DNA from: an uncultured Acetatifactor sp. | Lineage (GTDB): Bacteria > Bacillota > Clostridia > Lachnospirales > Lachnospiraceae | Direction: 5' to 3' | Assembly (NCBI GenBank): GCA_910588225.1 | Contig: CAJUQT010000019.1 | Coordinates: forward strand, 1 to 63,102 | DNA: 63,102 bases | In this document: piece by piece, positions 1 through 8,506 of the stretch | Layout of the letters: the number at the start of each line of letters is the position of its first letter | How positions within the stretch are numbered: position 1 is the stretch's first letter | Translations under genes and position numbers: made by a program | The notes under the pieces: model-generated | What the model was told of the DNA's origin: nothing | What the model saw: the letters and a program-made list of their open reading frames with translations, nothing else | Database searches by the model: none

Positions 1-155
1 GCCGAATGGCCATCCATAGCATGTGCGGGCTGTGCACATGGTATAATATGCACATGCTTGTGGCAGAAAACGGCCGAATGGCCATCCATAGCATGTGCGG
101 GCTGTGCACATGGTATAATATGCACATGCTTGTGGCAGAGAACGGCCGAATGGCC
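1..155. repeat. 72-bp tandem repeat array with promoter-like motif, copy A
   Basis: Two complete 72-bp units (1-72 and 73-144) and the first 11 bases of a third follow one another almost without change. Each unit holds TGGTATAAT, which reads as an extended -10 element (TGnTATAAT), a GGCC-GAAT-GGCC mini-hairpin, and an inverted repeat GCACATGC/GCATGTGC (for example 50-57 with 91-98). The same 72-bp period and nearly the same sequence recur at 20234-20357. The length is a multiple of three, so the array is open in one frame, but the peptide is Cys/His/Met-rich nonsense and is probably not translated. Whether this is a mobile repeat, a promoter array or a structured RNA cannot be told from the sequence. 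Confidence 0.9.
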
Positions 156-213
156 GTTCATCCCTCTGCGGCTCGGCTGAAAGGTTATGATAAGCTGAAT
201 TGGAGATTTATTT

Positions 214-1068
214 ATGAAGATTCTAGTGACAGGAGTGAATGGCCAGCTTGGTCATGATGTGGTGAATGAACTGGAAAAGCGCGGAATTCCGGCAGTCGGA
301 GTGGATATTCAGGAGATGGATATCACCGATGCGGAAAGCGTGGACAGAGTCATCAGAGAGTGTGCTCCGGACGCGGTGATTCATTGTGCCGCATATACAG
401 CGGTGGATGCAGCCGAGGAAAACGAGGAGCTCTGTCGGAAGGTAAATGTGGACGGACCGCGGAATATTGCAAATATCTGTAAAGCGTTGGATATTAAAAT
501 GGTACAGATCAGTACAGATTATGTGTTCAGCGGTGAGGGATCCCATTACTGGAAGCCGGAGGATGCCTGTGCCCCTCAGAGCGTGTATGGACAGACTAAA
601 TATGAAGGAGAACTTGCGGTCAGAAATATTCTGGATAAATATTTTATTGTCCGCATTGCCTGGGCCTTCGGCATCAATGGCAAAAATTTTGTCAGAACCA
701 TGCTGAGGCTTGCTCAGAATCATGATACCATTCGTGTAGTGAATGACCAGTATGGTTCGCCCACTTATACCTATGATCTGGCCAGATTACTGGCGGATCT
801 GGTGCAGACCGACAAATACGGCATTTACCATGCCACAAATGAAGGAATCTGCTCCTGGTATGAATTTGCCCGCGCAATTTTTGCGGAGGCAGGGGTGCCG
901 GTGAATGTTGTACCTGTAACCACTGCGGAATACGGTGCAAAGGCCAAACGTCCTGCCAACAGCCGCATGAATAACGATAAGCTGACAGAGATGGGCTTTG
1001 AAAAGCTTCCATCCTGGCAGGATGCGCTGGCAAGATATATTGAAATTTTAAAAAAAGAAGAAAGATAA
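214..1068 (+). CDS. rfbD: dTDP-4-dehydrorhamnose reductase (RmlD/RfbD family)
   Basis: This enzyme reduces dTDP-4-keto-L-rhamnose to dTDP-L-rhamnose with NAD(P)H, the last step of the cytoplasmic dTDP-rhamnose pathway for surface polysaccharides. The 284-residue length is normal for the family. The Rossmann motif GVNGQLG is at residues 7-13, STDYVF at 100-105 and the YxxxK catalytic pair at Tyr125/Lys129. GGAGA seven bases upstream supports this start. The other rml genes are not in the window, so it is either split from its pathway or lies at the end of an operon beyond the left edge. A strong terminator follows at once. Confidence 0.93.
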   Translation: MKILVTGVNGQLGHDVVNELEKRGIPAVGVDIQEMDITDAESVDRVIRECAPDAVIHCAAYTAVDAAEENEELCRKVNVDGPRNIANICKALDIKMVQISTDYVFSGEGSHYWKPEDACAPQSVYGQTKYEGELAVRNILDKYFIVRIAWAFGINGKNFVRTMLRLAQNHDTIRVVNDQYGSPTYTYDLARLLADLVQTDKYGIYHATNEGICSWYEFARAIFAEAGVPVNVVPVTTAEYGAKAKRPANSRMNNDKLTEMGFEKLPSWQDALARYIEILKKEER

Positions 1069-1070
1069 GA

Positions 1071-1118
1071 AAATCCCGGATTTCATTGAGCAATACGGCA
1101 ATGTTTTCCGGGATTTTT
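1071..1118 (+). terminator. intrinsic terminator after rfbD
   Basis: A 10-bp stem AAATCCCGGA/TCCGGGATTT (1071-1080 with 1107-1116), with an inner CATTG/CAATG pairing, runs into a T tract. It ends the rfbD transcript. Confidence 0.85.
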
Positions 1119-1222
1119 TACCCTGGAGACTCGAAAGTCCTGGAGTAAACCAAGAAGTATTTGCTGCCGGTTATGAGGAGGCGGCAAATTGTGAATAAAA
1201 GCAGATATTTTGGAAAGTCTGC

Positions 1223-1251
1223 TTGAAAGTTGCGGTCAGATAGTTTATGAT
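1223..1251 (+). promoter_or_regulatory. sigma-A type promoter TTGAAA-N17-TATGAT
   Basis: TTGAAA (1223-1228) and TATGAT (1246-1251) are 17 bases apart. Transcription would begin near 1258, upstream of the ATG at 1286, so the in-frame ATG at 1247 would not be transcribed. Confidence 0.65.
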
Positions 1252-1285
1252 AGAGGAAAACCGAAATAAAGGAAAGGGAAATGAG

Positions 1286-1795
1286 ATGAGCGATACTTAT
1301 GTGGAATGTCTGGTAAAGGCAAAACCCTCCTTGATAGGGAAATTTTTTAAAATTTTGTTGATCATGCTGACAGTAGTGTTTGTGATGGCGATAGTTGCGC
1401 TCCCGCCGCTGATGATATTTGCGTTTATCGGTGCAATTATTACCGGTGTGGGAGCTTATTTTGTCAATCTTTTCACGGACCTGGAGTATGAATATCTCTA
1501 TCTGGACAGAGAACTGGTGGTGGACAAGGTTATGGCGAAATCAAAGAGAAAGAGAGTGGCCACCTATCAGCTGGACAGAGTGGAAATTCTGGCTCCTTTT
1601 AAAAGCTATCATCTGGACAACTACAGAAACCGCAACGTGAACAAAACAAAGGACTATAGCATAGGTGAGGAACTGCAGCCGGATAGACGGTTTATCATGT
1701 ATTATGAAGGCGGTGAGAAGGTTATCCTAAGCCCTTCAGAGGAAATGATAAAGGTGATGAAAAACGTGGCGCCCCGGAAGATCTTTGCTGATTAA
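1286..1795 (+). CDS. small two-helix membrane protein, DUF6106-like
   Basis: The function is unknown. The 169-residue protein has a short cytoplasmic N terminus, two adjacent hydrophobic segments at about residues 23-39 and 40-62, and a soluble, charged C-terminal domain rich in Lys, Arg and Tyr (YEYLYLDRELVVDK region). It resembles a family common in Lachnospiraceae that I recall as DUF6106; I could not check this. The start at 1286 was chosen because GGAAAGGGA lies just upstream and a predicted promoter fires after the longer ATG. It lies 51 bases before guaB in the same direction and may be cotranscribed with it. Confidence 0.7.
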   Translation: MSDTYVECLVKAKPSLIGKFFKILLIMLTVVFVMAIVALPPLMIFAFIGAIITGVGAYFVNLFTDLEYEYLYLDRELVVDKVMAKSKRKRVATYQLDRVEILAPFKSYHLDNYRNRNVNKTKDYSIGEELQPDRRFIMYYEGGEKVILSPSEEMIKVMKNVAPRKIFAD

Positions 1796-1846
1796 AAGGC
1801 GGGGCATTGCTGTGAAAGCAGCGGAACTAAATTCAGGAGGAAAAGA

Positions 1847-3301
1847 ATGGGACAGATTATTGGCGAAGGTATTACTTTTGATGACGTGCTTCTGGTACCC
1901 GGGTATTCGGAAGTGGTGCCGAATCAGGTGGATCTGACGACCTGGCTCACGAAGAAAATTAAACTGAATATTCCAATGATGAGTGCAGGGATGGACACGG
2001 TGACGGAACACAGAATGGCTATTGCCATGGCACGACAGGGTGGTATTGGTATCATTCATAAAAATATGTCCATTGAAGCCCAGGCTGAAGAAGTGGACAA
2101 GGTAAAACGTTCCGAAAACGGCGTCATTACGGATCCTTTTTCCCTGACTCCAGAGCATACGCTGGGGGATGCGGACGCTTTGATGGCAAAATTCCGCATT
2201 TCAGGTGTGCCGGTTACCGAGGGGAGAAAGCTGGTGGGCATTATCACTAACCGGGATTTAAAGTTTGAGACGGATTTCACGAAAAAAATCAAGGAATCCA
2301 TGACCAGCGAAGGGCTGATTACAGCTCCGGAGGGTATCACTCTGGAGGAGGCGAAGCAGATTCTGGCCAGAGCCAGAAAGGAAAAGCTTCCTATTGTAGA
2401 TAAAGACTTCAATCTGAAGGGCTTGATTACCATTAAGGATATTGAGAAGGCCATTAAATATCCGCTGGCGGCGAAGGACGGACAGGGAAGGCTGCTCTGT
2501 GGCGCAGGAGTGGGCATTACGGCGAATGTGCTGGAGCGTGTGGCGGCACTGGTAGATGCAAAGGTGGATGTGATTGTGCTTGACAGTGCACATGGACATT
2601 CCCGAAATGTATTGAACTGTCTGAAAATGATTAAGCAAAAGTATCCTGATTTGCAGGTAATTGCAGGAAATGTAGCTACTGAACAGGCGACGAAGGACTT
2701 AATCGAAAGCGGTGCGGATGCGGTTAAAGTAGGCATCGGCCCTGGTTCTATCTGTACCACCCGTGTGGTGGCAGGCATCGGTGTGCCGCAGATTACAGCT
2801 ATCATGAACTGTTATGAAGTGGCGAAGGAATACGACGTACCCATTATTGCGGACGGCGGAATCAAATATTCCGGAGATATCACAAAGGCAATTGCCGCAG
2901 GCGGGAATGTATGCATGATGGGCAGTATGTTTGCCGGCTGTGAGGAGAGCCCCGGGGACTATGAACTGTTCCAGGGTAGAAAATACAAGGTATACCGCGG
3001 GATGGGCTCCATTGCGGCCATGGAAAACGGCAGCAAGGACCGTTACTTCCAGGAGAACGCCAGAAAGCTTGTCCCTGAGGGTGTGGAAGGACGTGTGGCA
3101 TATAAGGGAGATGTGGAAGACACGGTATTCCAGTTGCTGGGCGGTCTGAGATCCGGTATGGGTTATTGTGGAGCGCACAATATTCAGGAATTGAAGGATA
3201 ACGGAAGATTTGTGAAGATTTCCGCCGCATCCCTTAAGGAAAGCCATCCCCATGATATTCATATCACAAAGGAGGCACCGAACTACAGCGTGGATGAGTA
3301 A
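1847..3301 (+). CDS. guaB: inosine-5'-monophosphate dehydrogenase
   Basis: It oxidises IMP to XMP with NAD, the committed step toward GMP. The 484-residue protein is full length for a bacterial IMPDH: TIM barrel, inserted tandem CBS domains at about residues 96-205, and the catalytic loop GIGPGSICTTR with Cys303. The C terminus carries the expected mobile-flap region. CAGGAGG lies eight bases before the ATG. A strong palindromic terminator follows. The split purH genes 10 kb away feed IMP to this enzyme, but they sit in a separate transcription unit. Confidence 0.97.
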   Translation: MGQIIGEGITFDDVLLVPGYSEVVPNQVDLTTWLTKKIKLNIPMMSAGMDTVTEHRMAIAMARQGGIGIIHKNMSIEAQAEEVDKVKRSENGVITDPFSLTPEHTLGDADALMAKFRISGVPVTEGRKLVGIITNRDLKFETDFTKKIKESMTSEGLITAPEGITLEEAKQILARARKEKLPIVDKDFNLKGLITIKDIEKAIKYPLAAKDGQGRLLCGAGVGITANVLERVAALVDAKVDVIVLDSAHGHSRNVLNCLKMIKQKYPDLQVIAGNVATEQATKDLIESGADAVKVGIGPGSICTTRVVAGIGVPQITAIMNCYEVAKEYDVPIIADGGIKYSGDITKAIAAGGNVCMMGSMFAGCEESPGDYELFQGRKYKVYRGMGSIAAMENGSKDRYFQENARKLVPEGVEGRVAYKGDVEDTVFQLLGGLRSGMGYCGAHNIQELKDNGRFVKISAASLKESHPHDIHITKEAPNYSVDE

Positions 3302-3318
3302 GGTGAAGAGAACATATA

Positions 3319-3350
3319 ATGCCGCACCCTCGGACAAGGGTGCGGCATTA
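3319..3350. terminator. bidirectional intrinsic terminator
   Basis: AATGCCGCACCCT (3319-3331) pairs with AGGGTGCGGCATT (3337-3349) around a short loop, with A/T-rich flanks on both sides. It lies between the convergent guaB and the coiled-coil gene and can serve both. Confidence 0.85.
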
Positions 3351-3358
3351 TATACATT

Positions 3359-3700
3359 TTATGCCAGCTTTTGAAGCTTTTCACTATGTTCCATAATGAC
3401 AGTTTTCATGACCTCATTGTCAGCCAGCAGTGCTTCGTATCCTTCGACAGAATCTTTATATCTGTGGTAAGTAGAAGCGTAGCAGTCCGTAATCAGGTTC
3501 AATTGAGGCATTATTACATTTTCCTGGAACAATTTTATCTGGTGTACTTCAGCATGCATTTTGCTTCTGACAGCCTGAATTTCAGTTTGCAGTTCGCTTT
3601 GCAAGGTTTGTATCTCATTTTTTATCGGTTGTATCGCTGCTTTCAATTTTACATCTAATAGCTGTGAAATCGCCAACAGATCTTCATTCGTTAATGTCAT
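3359..3700 (-). CDS. small coiled-coil protein, unknown function
   Basis: A 113-residue protein beginning MTLTNEDLLAIS. The middle is a heptad-rich coiled coil with repeated Ile/Leu/Gln (about residues 15-60), then a more polar tail. There are no membrane segments, no Cys and no enzyme motif. AAAGGAG about ten bases before the ATG at 3700 decides the start over an in-frame upstream ATG. Similar short proteins starting with a TNEDLLAI-like phrase are frequent in Lachnospiraceae, and some resemble phage or regulatory accessory proteins. No function is assigned. Confidence 0.65.
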   Translation of the reverse strand: MTLTNEDLLAISQLLDVKLKAAIQPIKNEIQTLQSELQTEIQAVRSKMHAEVHQIKLFQENVIMPQLNLITDCYASTYHRYKDSVEGYEALLADNEVMKTVIMEHSEKLQKLA

Positions 3701-3901
3701 AATGAGTTCTCTCCTTTCAAAGACTGTTTCTATCATACCACGGGCAGGAGGTATTGTGACTATTCAATCTTCAAAATCCCTGTAATTTCAATTAAATTCG
3801 TAACAGCTCAGACAGTGTCAGCCAGATGTAAAATTTTTGTAAAAAGAGCTGAAAGCCGTTCGAAAGCGGCTTCAGGCCTTTACTTTTGTACATTACTAAC
3901 C

Positions 3902-3930
3902 TTGACTCTTCAAAAAGAACAATTTATAAT
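3902..3930 (+). promoter_or_regulatory. promoter of the dlt-like operon
   Basis: TTGACT (3902-3907), a 17-base spacer and a perfect TATAAT (3925-3930) predict a start of transcription near 3937, just before the transglutaminase-like gene. It is the only strong promoter I see before the seven-gene run ending at 11884. A degenerate copy of the dispersed palindrome (GTAACAGCTCAG, 3800-3811) and a weak hairpin (3849-3876) lie upstream. Confidence 0.75.
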
Positions 3931-3959
3931 AACATAAATGTTTATGGATGGGAAGAACA

Positions 3960-5615
3960 ATGGACGAAGAACATACAAACGAAACATTTAATTCAGCTGG
4001 ACAGGGACGGTCATCCGCAGTCAAAAAATATTTTCTGATTGGAGGCATATGTTTTCTCCTGGTAGCAGTATCAGCGGCATTTTTGGTATATGAGAATAAC
4101 AGAGTATACAAAGAATGCTATGTGGAAGCAGGTGTGGAAGTAACCGTACAGGATTTTCTGAGGAATCCGGAGGAAGAGGCGTATTTTACGGAAGAAAGTG
4201 ACGAAATCGATATCACGATTCCGGGGGAGTATCATGTCAGAATCAGGGCAGGATATTTTACACATAAAAGTACTTTGTACATAACAGATACTATACCGCC
4301 GCAGGGAGAACCGGTCAAGGTAAATCTGGAGCTGGGACAGGAATGCGGTGCGGATGCTTTTGTAACGGACATATGGGATGCGACGAAGGTGGAAGTATCT
4401 TTTGGAGTGCGGCCCGATTTTGCTGTGCCCGGAAAGCAGAATATAGAGGTACTGTTAACAGATCTGGGAGGCAATCAGACGAAAATTGTCTCGGAGCTTT
4501 TTGTCTCGCAGGTGGTTTCGGAGCTGACAGTGGAGGCAGGCAGTGAACCGCCGACGCTGAATGACTTTGTGCTGGCGGGAGAAGAGGCAGAATTTAAGAC
4601 AGATATTGGCAGTTATGATTATACTGTACCGGCAGACAGGACAGTCAGATTGCGGGTGGATGGTGTTGATTATAAAGTAACAATGCATATTGTGGATACG
4701 ATTCCGCCTGAGGTGGAGATACAGAATATTCATGATTTCACTCTGCTGCCCAAAAAAGCGGAAGATTTTGTTCTTTCGATTGAAGATGTGACAGCGGTGA
4801 CAGCAAAATTTGTAAAGGAGCCGGATCTGTCCAGCGTAGGTGAGCAGACAGTGGAAATCAGTGTGACGGATGCCGGCGGTAACGAAACGGTGAAAACTGC
4901 AAAATTAACGTTGGAAAAGGATGAGGAACCGCCAGTGATAAGCGGTGTGACTGACTTAAGCGTGCTGGCAGGAGGCTCTGTCGCTTATAAAAAGAATGTA
5001 ACAGTTACGGACAATTGTCCGGAAGGACTGACTCTTAAGGTGGATAACAGTGCGGTGAATCTCAGCGCGGAAGGAACCTATCCAATAACTTATATTGCAA
5101 AAGATTTTGCGGGAAATGAGACAAGGGTTACGGCACAGATTACGGTCAGACCCAGGGTATATGATGAAAGAGAAGTGTATGTGCTGGCAGATAATGTACT
5201 GGCAAGGATATTTACGGCAGATATGACGCCGGAGCAGAAGCTGGAGGCAATCTACAGCTATAATCAGTCACATATTGCATATGTCAATCACTCTGAAAGA
5301 GATAACTGGGTGCGGGCGGCTTACGAAGGGCTGGCGGAGGGGAAGGGTGACTGTTATGTCTATGCATGCACAGCCAAGGCATTGCTTATCCGGGCTGGCA
5401 TTACCAACATGGACATTGCCAAGATTCCTACAAGAACAAATCATTATTGGAATCTGGTGGATGTAGGGTATGGCTGGTATCATTTTGACACAACGCCGAG
5501 AGCTAAGGACCATCCCCATATCTGTATGTGGACGGAAGCTCAGCTGATGGAATATTCGGCGGCGCACAGTAATTCCCATAATTATGATCACAGCTTATAT
5601 CCGGAGGTTAACTGA
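3960..5615 (+). CDS. membrane-anchored transglutaminase-like protein with Ig-like repeats
   Basis: A 551-residue type II membrane protein: cytoplasmic residues 1-22, one transmembrane helix at about 24-43, then an extracellular region. This has several Ig/DUF5011-like modules, each introduced by phrases such as DTIPP or DEEPP and ending in GGN-type turns, and a C-terminal transglutaminase-like papain fold. The triad is visible: Cys465 in GKGDCYVYA, His495 in NHYWNLV and Asp510 in YHFDTTP. The family includes peptidases and transamidases acting on the wall; the substrate here is unknown. The ATG at 3960 has GGGAAG just before it; an in-frame ATG at 3948 lacks a site. The stop overlaps the racemase start by one base (TGATGA), so the two are translationally coupled and this gene heads the operon. 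Confidence 0.82.
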   Translation: MDEEHTNETFNSAGQGRSSAVKKYFLIGGICFLLVAVSAAFLVYENNRVYKECYVEAGVEVTVQDFLRNPEEEAYFTEESDEIDITIPGEYHVRIRAGYFTHKSTLYITDTIPPQGEPVKVNLELGQECGADAFVTDIWDATKVEVSFGVRPDFAVPGKQNIEVLLTDLGGNQTKIVSELFVSQVVSELTVEAGSEPPTLNDFVLAGEEAEFKTDIGSYDYTVPADRTVRLRVDGVDYKVTMHIVDTIPPEVEIQNIHDFTLLPKKAEDFVLSIEDVTAVTAKFVKEPDLSSVGEQTVEISVTDAGGNETVKTAKLTLEKDEEPPVISGVTDLSVLAGGSVAYKKNVTVTDNCPEGLTLKVDNSAVNLSAEGTYPITYIAKDFAGNETRVTAQITVRPRVYDEREVYVLADNVLARIFTADMTPEQKLEAIYSYNQSHIAYVNHSERDNWVRAAYEGLAEGKGDCYVYACTAKALLIRAGITNMDIAKIPTRTNHYWNLVDVGYGWYHFDTTPRAKDHPHICMWTEAQLMEYSAAHSNSHNYDHSLYPEVN

Positions 5616-6334
5616 TGAGAACGCTTGGAATACTGGGTGGTCTGGGACCCATGGCAACTGCATATTTCCTGCAGCTTCTGACACAGATGACTGATGCGGC
5701 GACGGACCAGGAGCATATGGAAATTCTGCTTTACAACAAGCCGTCCATCCCGGACAGGACAGGCTATATTACAGGGAAAAGGAAGAGAAGCCCGGTGGGG
5801 GACATGGTGGGGGTGGGGAAGAAGCTGAAAGAAATGGGAGCCGATATCCTTGCGATTCCATGCATTACAGCACATTTTTTTCATCAGGAGCTGGAGAAAG
5901 AAATTGGGCTTCCCATAATTCATGCCATAGAGGAAACAGCATTCTACCTGGAGGAAGAAAAGGCAGTCAGGGTCGGGATATTGGCCACCGACGGTACCAT
6001 TCAGAGCGGATTATTCCAGAATGCGCTGAAGCAGCGGGGGATTTGTCCTGTGATACCGGATATCGGAAGCCAGAAGAGTCTCATGGAGATTATTTATCAG
6101 GAAATAAAAGCAGGAAAAGAGGTAAATATGTCTCTTTTTTACCGGATAGTTGAAGAGCTGTTCAATCAGGGAGCAGAAGTGATTTTGCTGGCATGTACGG
6201 AGCTGTCTCTGATTAAAAGAGATTATAACCTGCCGACGGGCTGTCTGGATGTGATGGAGGTACTTGCGCGAAAAGCCGTGCAAAGCTGTAACCGGGTAAG
6301 GGAAGAATATGCGCGGCTGATTGTAAGAGGGTGA
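5615..6334 (+). CDS. aspartate/glutamate racemase family protein
   Basis: A cofactor-independent racemase of the Asp/Glu family, 239 residues. Both catalytic cysteines are present: Cys83 in IPCITAHFF and Cys194 in LLACTELSL. The usual PCNTAH motif reads PCITAH here, so the conserved Asn beside the first Cys is Ile; substrate preference may differ from known aspartate racemases. The N-terminal GILGGLGPMAT phrase is typical. GGAGG lies seven bases upstream, inside the preceding gene, and the genes overlap by one base. Downstream lie an amino-acid-activating enzyme, a carrier and an MBOAT, which suggests that it supplies a D-amino acid to that machinery (inference). Confidence 0.88.
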   Translation: MRTLGILGGLGPMATAYFLQLLTQMTDAATDQEHMEILLYNKPSIPDRTGYITGKRKRSPVGDMVGVGKKLKEMGADILAIPCITAHFFHQELEKEIGLPIIHAIEETAFYLEEEKAVRVGILATDGTIQSGLFQNALKQRGICPVIPDIGSQKSLMEIIYQEIKAGKEVNMSLFYRIVEELFNQGAEVILLACTELSLIKRDYNLPTGCLDVMEVLARKAVQSCNRVREEYARLIVRG

Positions 6335-6503
6335 GGAGCCGAAGGCACCGGGAGAGCAAGGGGCAGAAGCACTCAGGTTCAGAAGTGCGCAGACAATAGA
6401 AAAAGGAGCAGAAAAGGGAGCAGGCAGAAGAGCACGGGGAAATGGATACGCGCGGACAATAAAGCGTAAGGGAAGGAAAAGAGAGAAAAGGACAGAAGAT
6501 AAG

Positions 6504-8006
6504 ATGCAGACGCATGTTTTGGATTATTTGAGGGAGATTGTGAAAACGGTACCGGATAAGATGGCCTATTCCAATGGAAAGGAAAGTCTGACTTTCAGGG
6601 AAGTGTACGGACAGAGCCGGGCAATCGGGACATTTTTAAGTGACAGCGGTATATACAGAGAACCGGTGGTTATTTTTATGAACAAGCATCCCAAGATGGC
6701 GGCGGCTTTTTTTGGCGTGATTTGGGGCGGCAATTATTATGTTCCCGTTGATGTGGAAATGCCGGAAAGCAGAATTCATCTGATACTGGAAAATATCAGG
6801 GCCAAAGTGATGATCTGTGATGCCGGGACTGTGGAAGTGGCAGAGAGAATGGCATTTGACGGCAAAATTGTATTGTATGATGAAATCTGCCATACCGGGA
6901 TAAAGGAAGCAATATTACAGGAAATCTATGAGAAAGCATTGGATACAGATCCGATTTATATTGTATTTACCTCAGGCTCCACGGGGATTCCCAAAGGAGT
7001 GACGGCATGTCATCGTTCGGTGATCGACTATATTGATCATCTTTCAGAGGCACTTGGATTTGATGAGAATACGGTATTCGGCAATCAGGCGCCTTTGTAC
7101 ATGGATGCCTGTCTGAGAGAATTGTTTTCCGCAGTCAAATTCGGTGCCTCTGTCTATCTGATTCCAAAAGAGCTGTTTATGCTTCCGGTCAGGCTGGTAG
7201 AGTTTATGAATGAATATCAGATTAACACTGTTTGCTGGGTGGTTTCAGCGTTGACGTTGATTTCGGCGTTGGGGACATTTGAGACGGTGATTCCGGAGTA
7301 CCTGCGCCTGATTGCTTTTGTCAGCGAGGCATTTCCTGTAAAACAGTTTAATAAATGGAAGGCGGCTGTGCCGGATGCGAAATATGTGAACCTGTATGGA
7401 CCTACGGAAGGGACCGGGGTATGCTGCTATTATACGGTGGACAGGGAATTTTTGCCGGGAGATATAATTCCAATTGGGAAACCGTTTAAAAATACAGAAA
7501 TTTTATTGCTGAATGAAGAAAATGAAAGGTGCAGGCAAGGAGAAGAGGGGGAAATCTGTATCCGGGGCGCTTCTTTGACTTTGGGTTATTACAACAATCC
7601 GGAAAAAACGGCGGAAGCATTTGTACAGAATCCCCTGAATTCCTTTTACCCGGAACTGATTTACCGAACCGGAGATATTGGGCGTATAAATGACAGAGGG
7701 GAGTTGGAGTTCGTCTCCCGCAGAGATTATCAGATTAAGCATATGGGGCATCGGATTGAGCTGGGAGAGATAGAGGTGAATGTGAATACACTGGATGGGA
7801 TTGCAGCGGCGGGGTGTGTCTATGATAAAGCGAAATCTAAAATTGTTCTTTATTACAGCGGAGAGACAGACGAGAAGGCACTGATGGTCAGCTTAAAGGA
7901 AAGGCTGCCCAGGTATATGCTGCCCGGCAAGATCATTCGACTGGAAAAGCTGCCTTACACGGCCAACGGAAAGCTGGACAGAATGACATTGATGAAAATG
8001 CTGTAA
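6504..8006 (+). CDS. amino-acid adenylation enzyme, DltA-like
   Basis: A free-standing ANL-superfamily adenylating enzyme of 500 residues, the length of DltA (D-alanine:carrier ligase). Motifs in order: P-loop-like TSGSTGIPKG at 156-165, YGPTE at 298-302, YRTGD at 387-391, GHRIELGEIE at 415-424 and the catalytic lysine in NGKLDR (Lys490). Asp201 (YMDACL) aligns with the aspartate that holds the substrate alpha-amino group in DltA, so an alpha-amino acid is the likely substrate. The position matching the Bacillus DltA pocket cysteine (FCGE in DltA) is Val273 (FVSE), so the acid need not be D-alanine. It would load its substrate onto the carrier at 8274. A 169-base spacer precedes it. Confidence 0.85.
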   Translation: MQTHVLDYLREIVKTVPDKMAYSNGKESLTFREVYGQSRAIGTFLSDSGIYREPVVIFMNKHPKMAAAFFGVIWGGNYYVPVDVEMPESRIHLILENIRAKVMICDAGTVEVAERMAFDGKIVLYDEICHTGIKEAILQEIYEKALDTDPIYIVFTSGSTGIPKGVTACHRSVIDYIDHLSEALGFDENTVFGNQAPLYMDACLRELFSAVKFGASVYLIPKELFMLPVRLVEFMNEYQINTVCWVVSALTLISALGTFETVIPEYLRLIAFVSEAFPVKQFNKWKAAVPDAKYVNLYGPTEGTGVCCYYTVDREFLPGDIIPIGKPFKNTEILLLNEENERCRQGEEGEICIRGASLTLGYYNNPEKTAEAFVQNPLNSFYPELIYRTGDIGRINDRGELEFVSRRDYQIKHMGHRIELGEIEVNVNTLDGIAAAGCVYDKAKSKIVLYYSGETDEKALMVSLKERLPRYMLPGKIIRLEKLPYTANGKLDRMTLMKML

Positions 8007-8273
8007 GGTGCCTGTAGAATGTGAAATATATCAGAAAAGAGGAAAGCAGGAAAAACAGGAAACAGAAAAATAAGAAGCAGAGTAGAAGAGATGTGGAAAT
8101 AAGAAAGCAGAGAAGGAAAGAGAAGGGAACATGAGGCATAAAAAAGAGAGGAGAAGAAGGGAAAGCCAGAGAAGTAAGGGAAGAAAAGAAATTAAGAAAA
8201 CGCAGAAAGTAATATAATAGGGAAAAAGAAAATAAATAGAAAATAGAAATACATGAGGAAAGGAACCTGAAAA
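8007..8273 (+). other. purine-rich intergenic spacer inside the operon
   Basis: This 267-base gap is very rich in A and G on the + strand over most of its length, with only scattered C and T and no open frame that looks coding. A TATAAT lies at 8214-8219 without a good -35. The spacer at 6335-6503 is similarly purine-rich. The mRNA here would be almost unstructured. AAAGGAACC just before 8274 gives the carrier its ribosome binding site. Confidence 0.6.
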
Positions 8274-8504
8274 ATGGGAGAATTAATTGAAATCTTAAGC
8301 AGTTTACACCCGGATGTGGATTTTGAAAACTGTAAAAATCTGGTGGACGGCAAAATTTTGGATTCTTTTGACATTATTACCATCATATCGGAGGTGGCCG
8401 AGACATTTGATGTGACCATTTCCGCAAAGTATATTGTGCCGGAGAATTTCAATTCGGCAGAGGCACTGTATGCTCTGATACAAAAGCTGGAGGATGAAGA
8501 GTAG
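8274..8504 (+). CDS. acyl/peptidyl carrier protein, DltC-like
   Basis: A 76-residue acidic carrier protein. Ser31 in the phrase KILDSFDIITI is the expected 4'-phosphopantetheine site (D-S-x motif). The size and the acidic Asp/Glu-rich helices match DltC and other stand-alone carriers. It should receive the aminoacyl group from the 6504 enzyme as a thioester and present it to the MBOAT at the membrane. The GTG-free ATG start is preceded by GGAAAGGAACC. Only two bases separate its stop from the MBOAT start, so the two are probably made together. Confidence 0.9.
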   Translation: MGELIEILSSLHPDVDFENCKNLVDGKILDSFDIITIISEVAETFDVTISAKYIVPENFNSAEALYALIQKLEDEE

Positions 8505-8506
8505 GG

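Noticed and set aside
1..155. CRISPR array
   Set aside because: Units are contiguous 72-bp copies without variable spacers, and no cas gene is present.
6..257. An 83-codon open frame through the 72-bp repeats
   Set aside because: It is open only because the repeat length is a multiple of three; no ribosome binding site, odd composition, and it overlaps the rfbD start.
8214..8219. Internal promoter before the carrier gene
   Set aside because: A TATAAT is present but no -35 at a proper distance; the surrounding purine tract can create it by chance.
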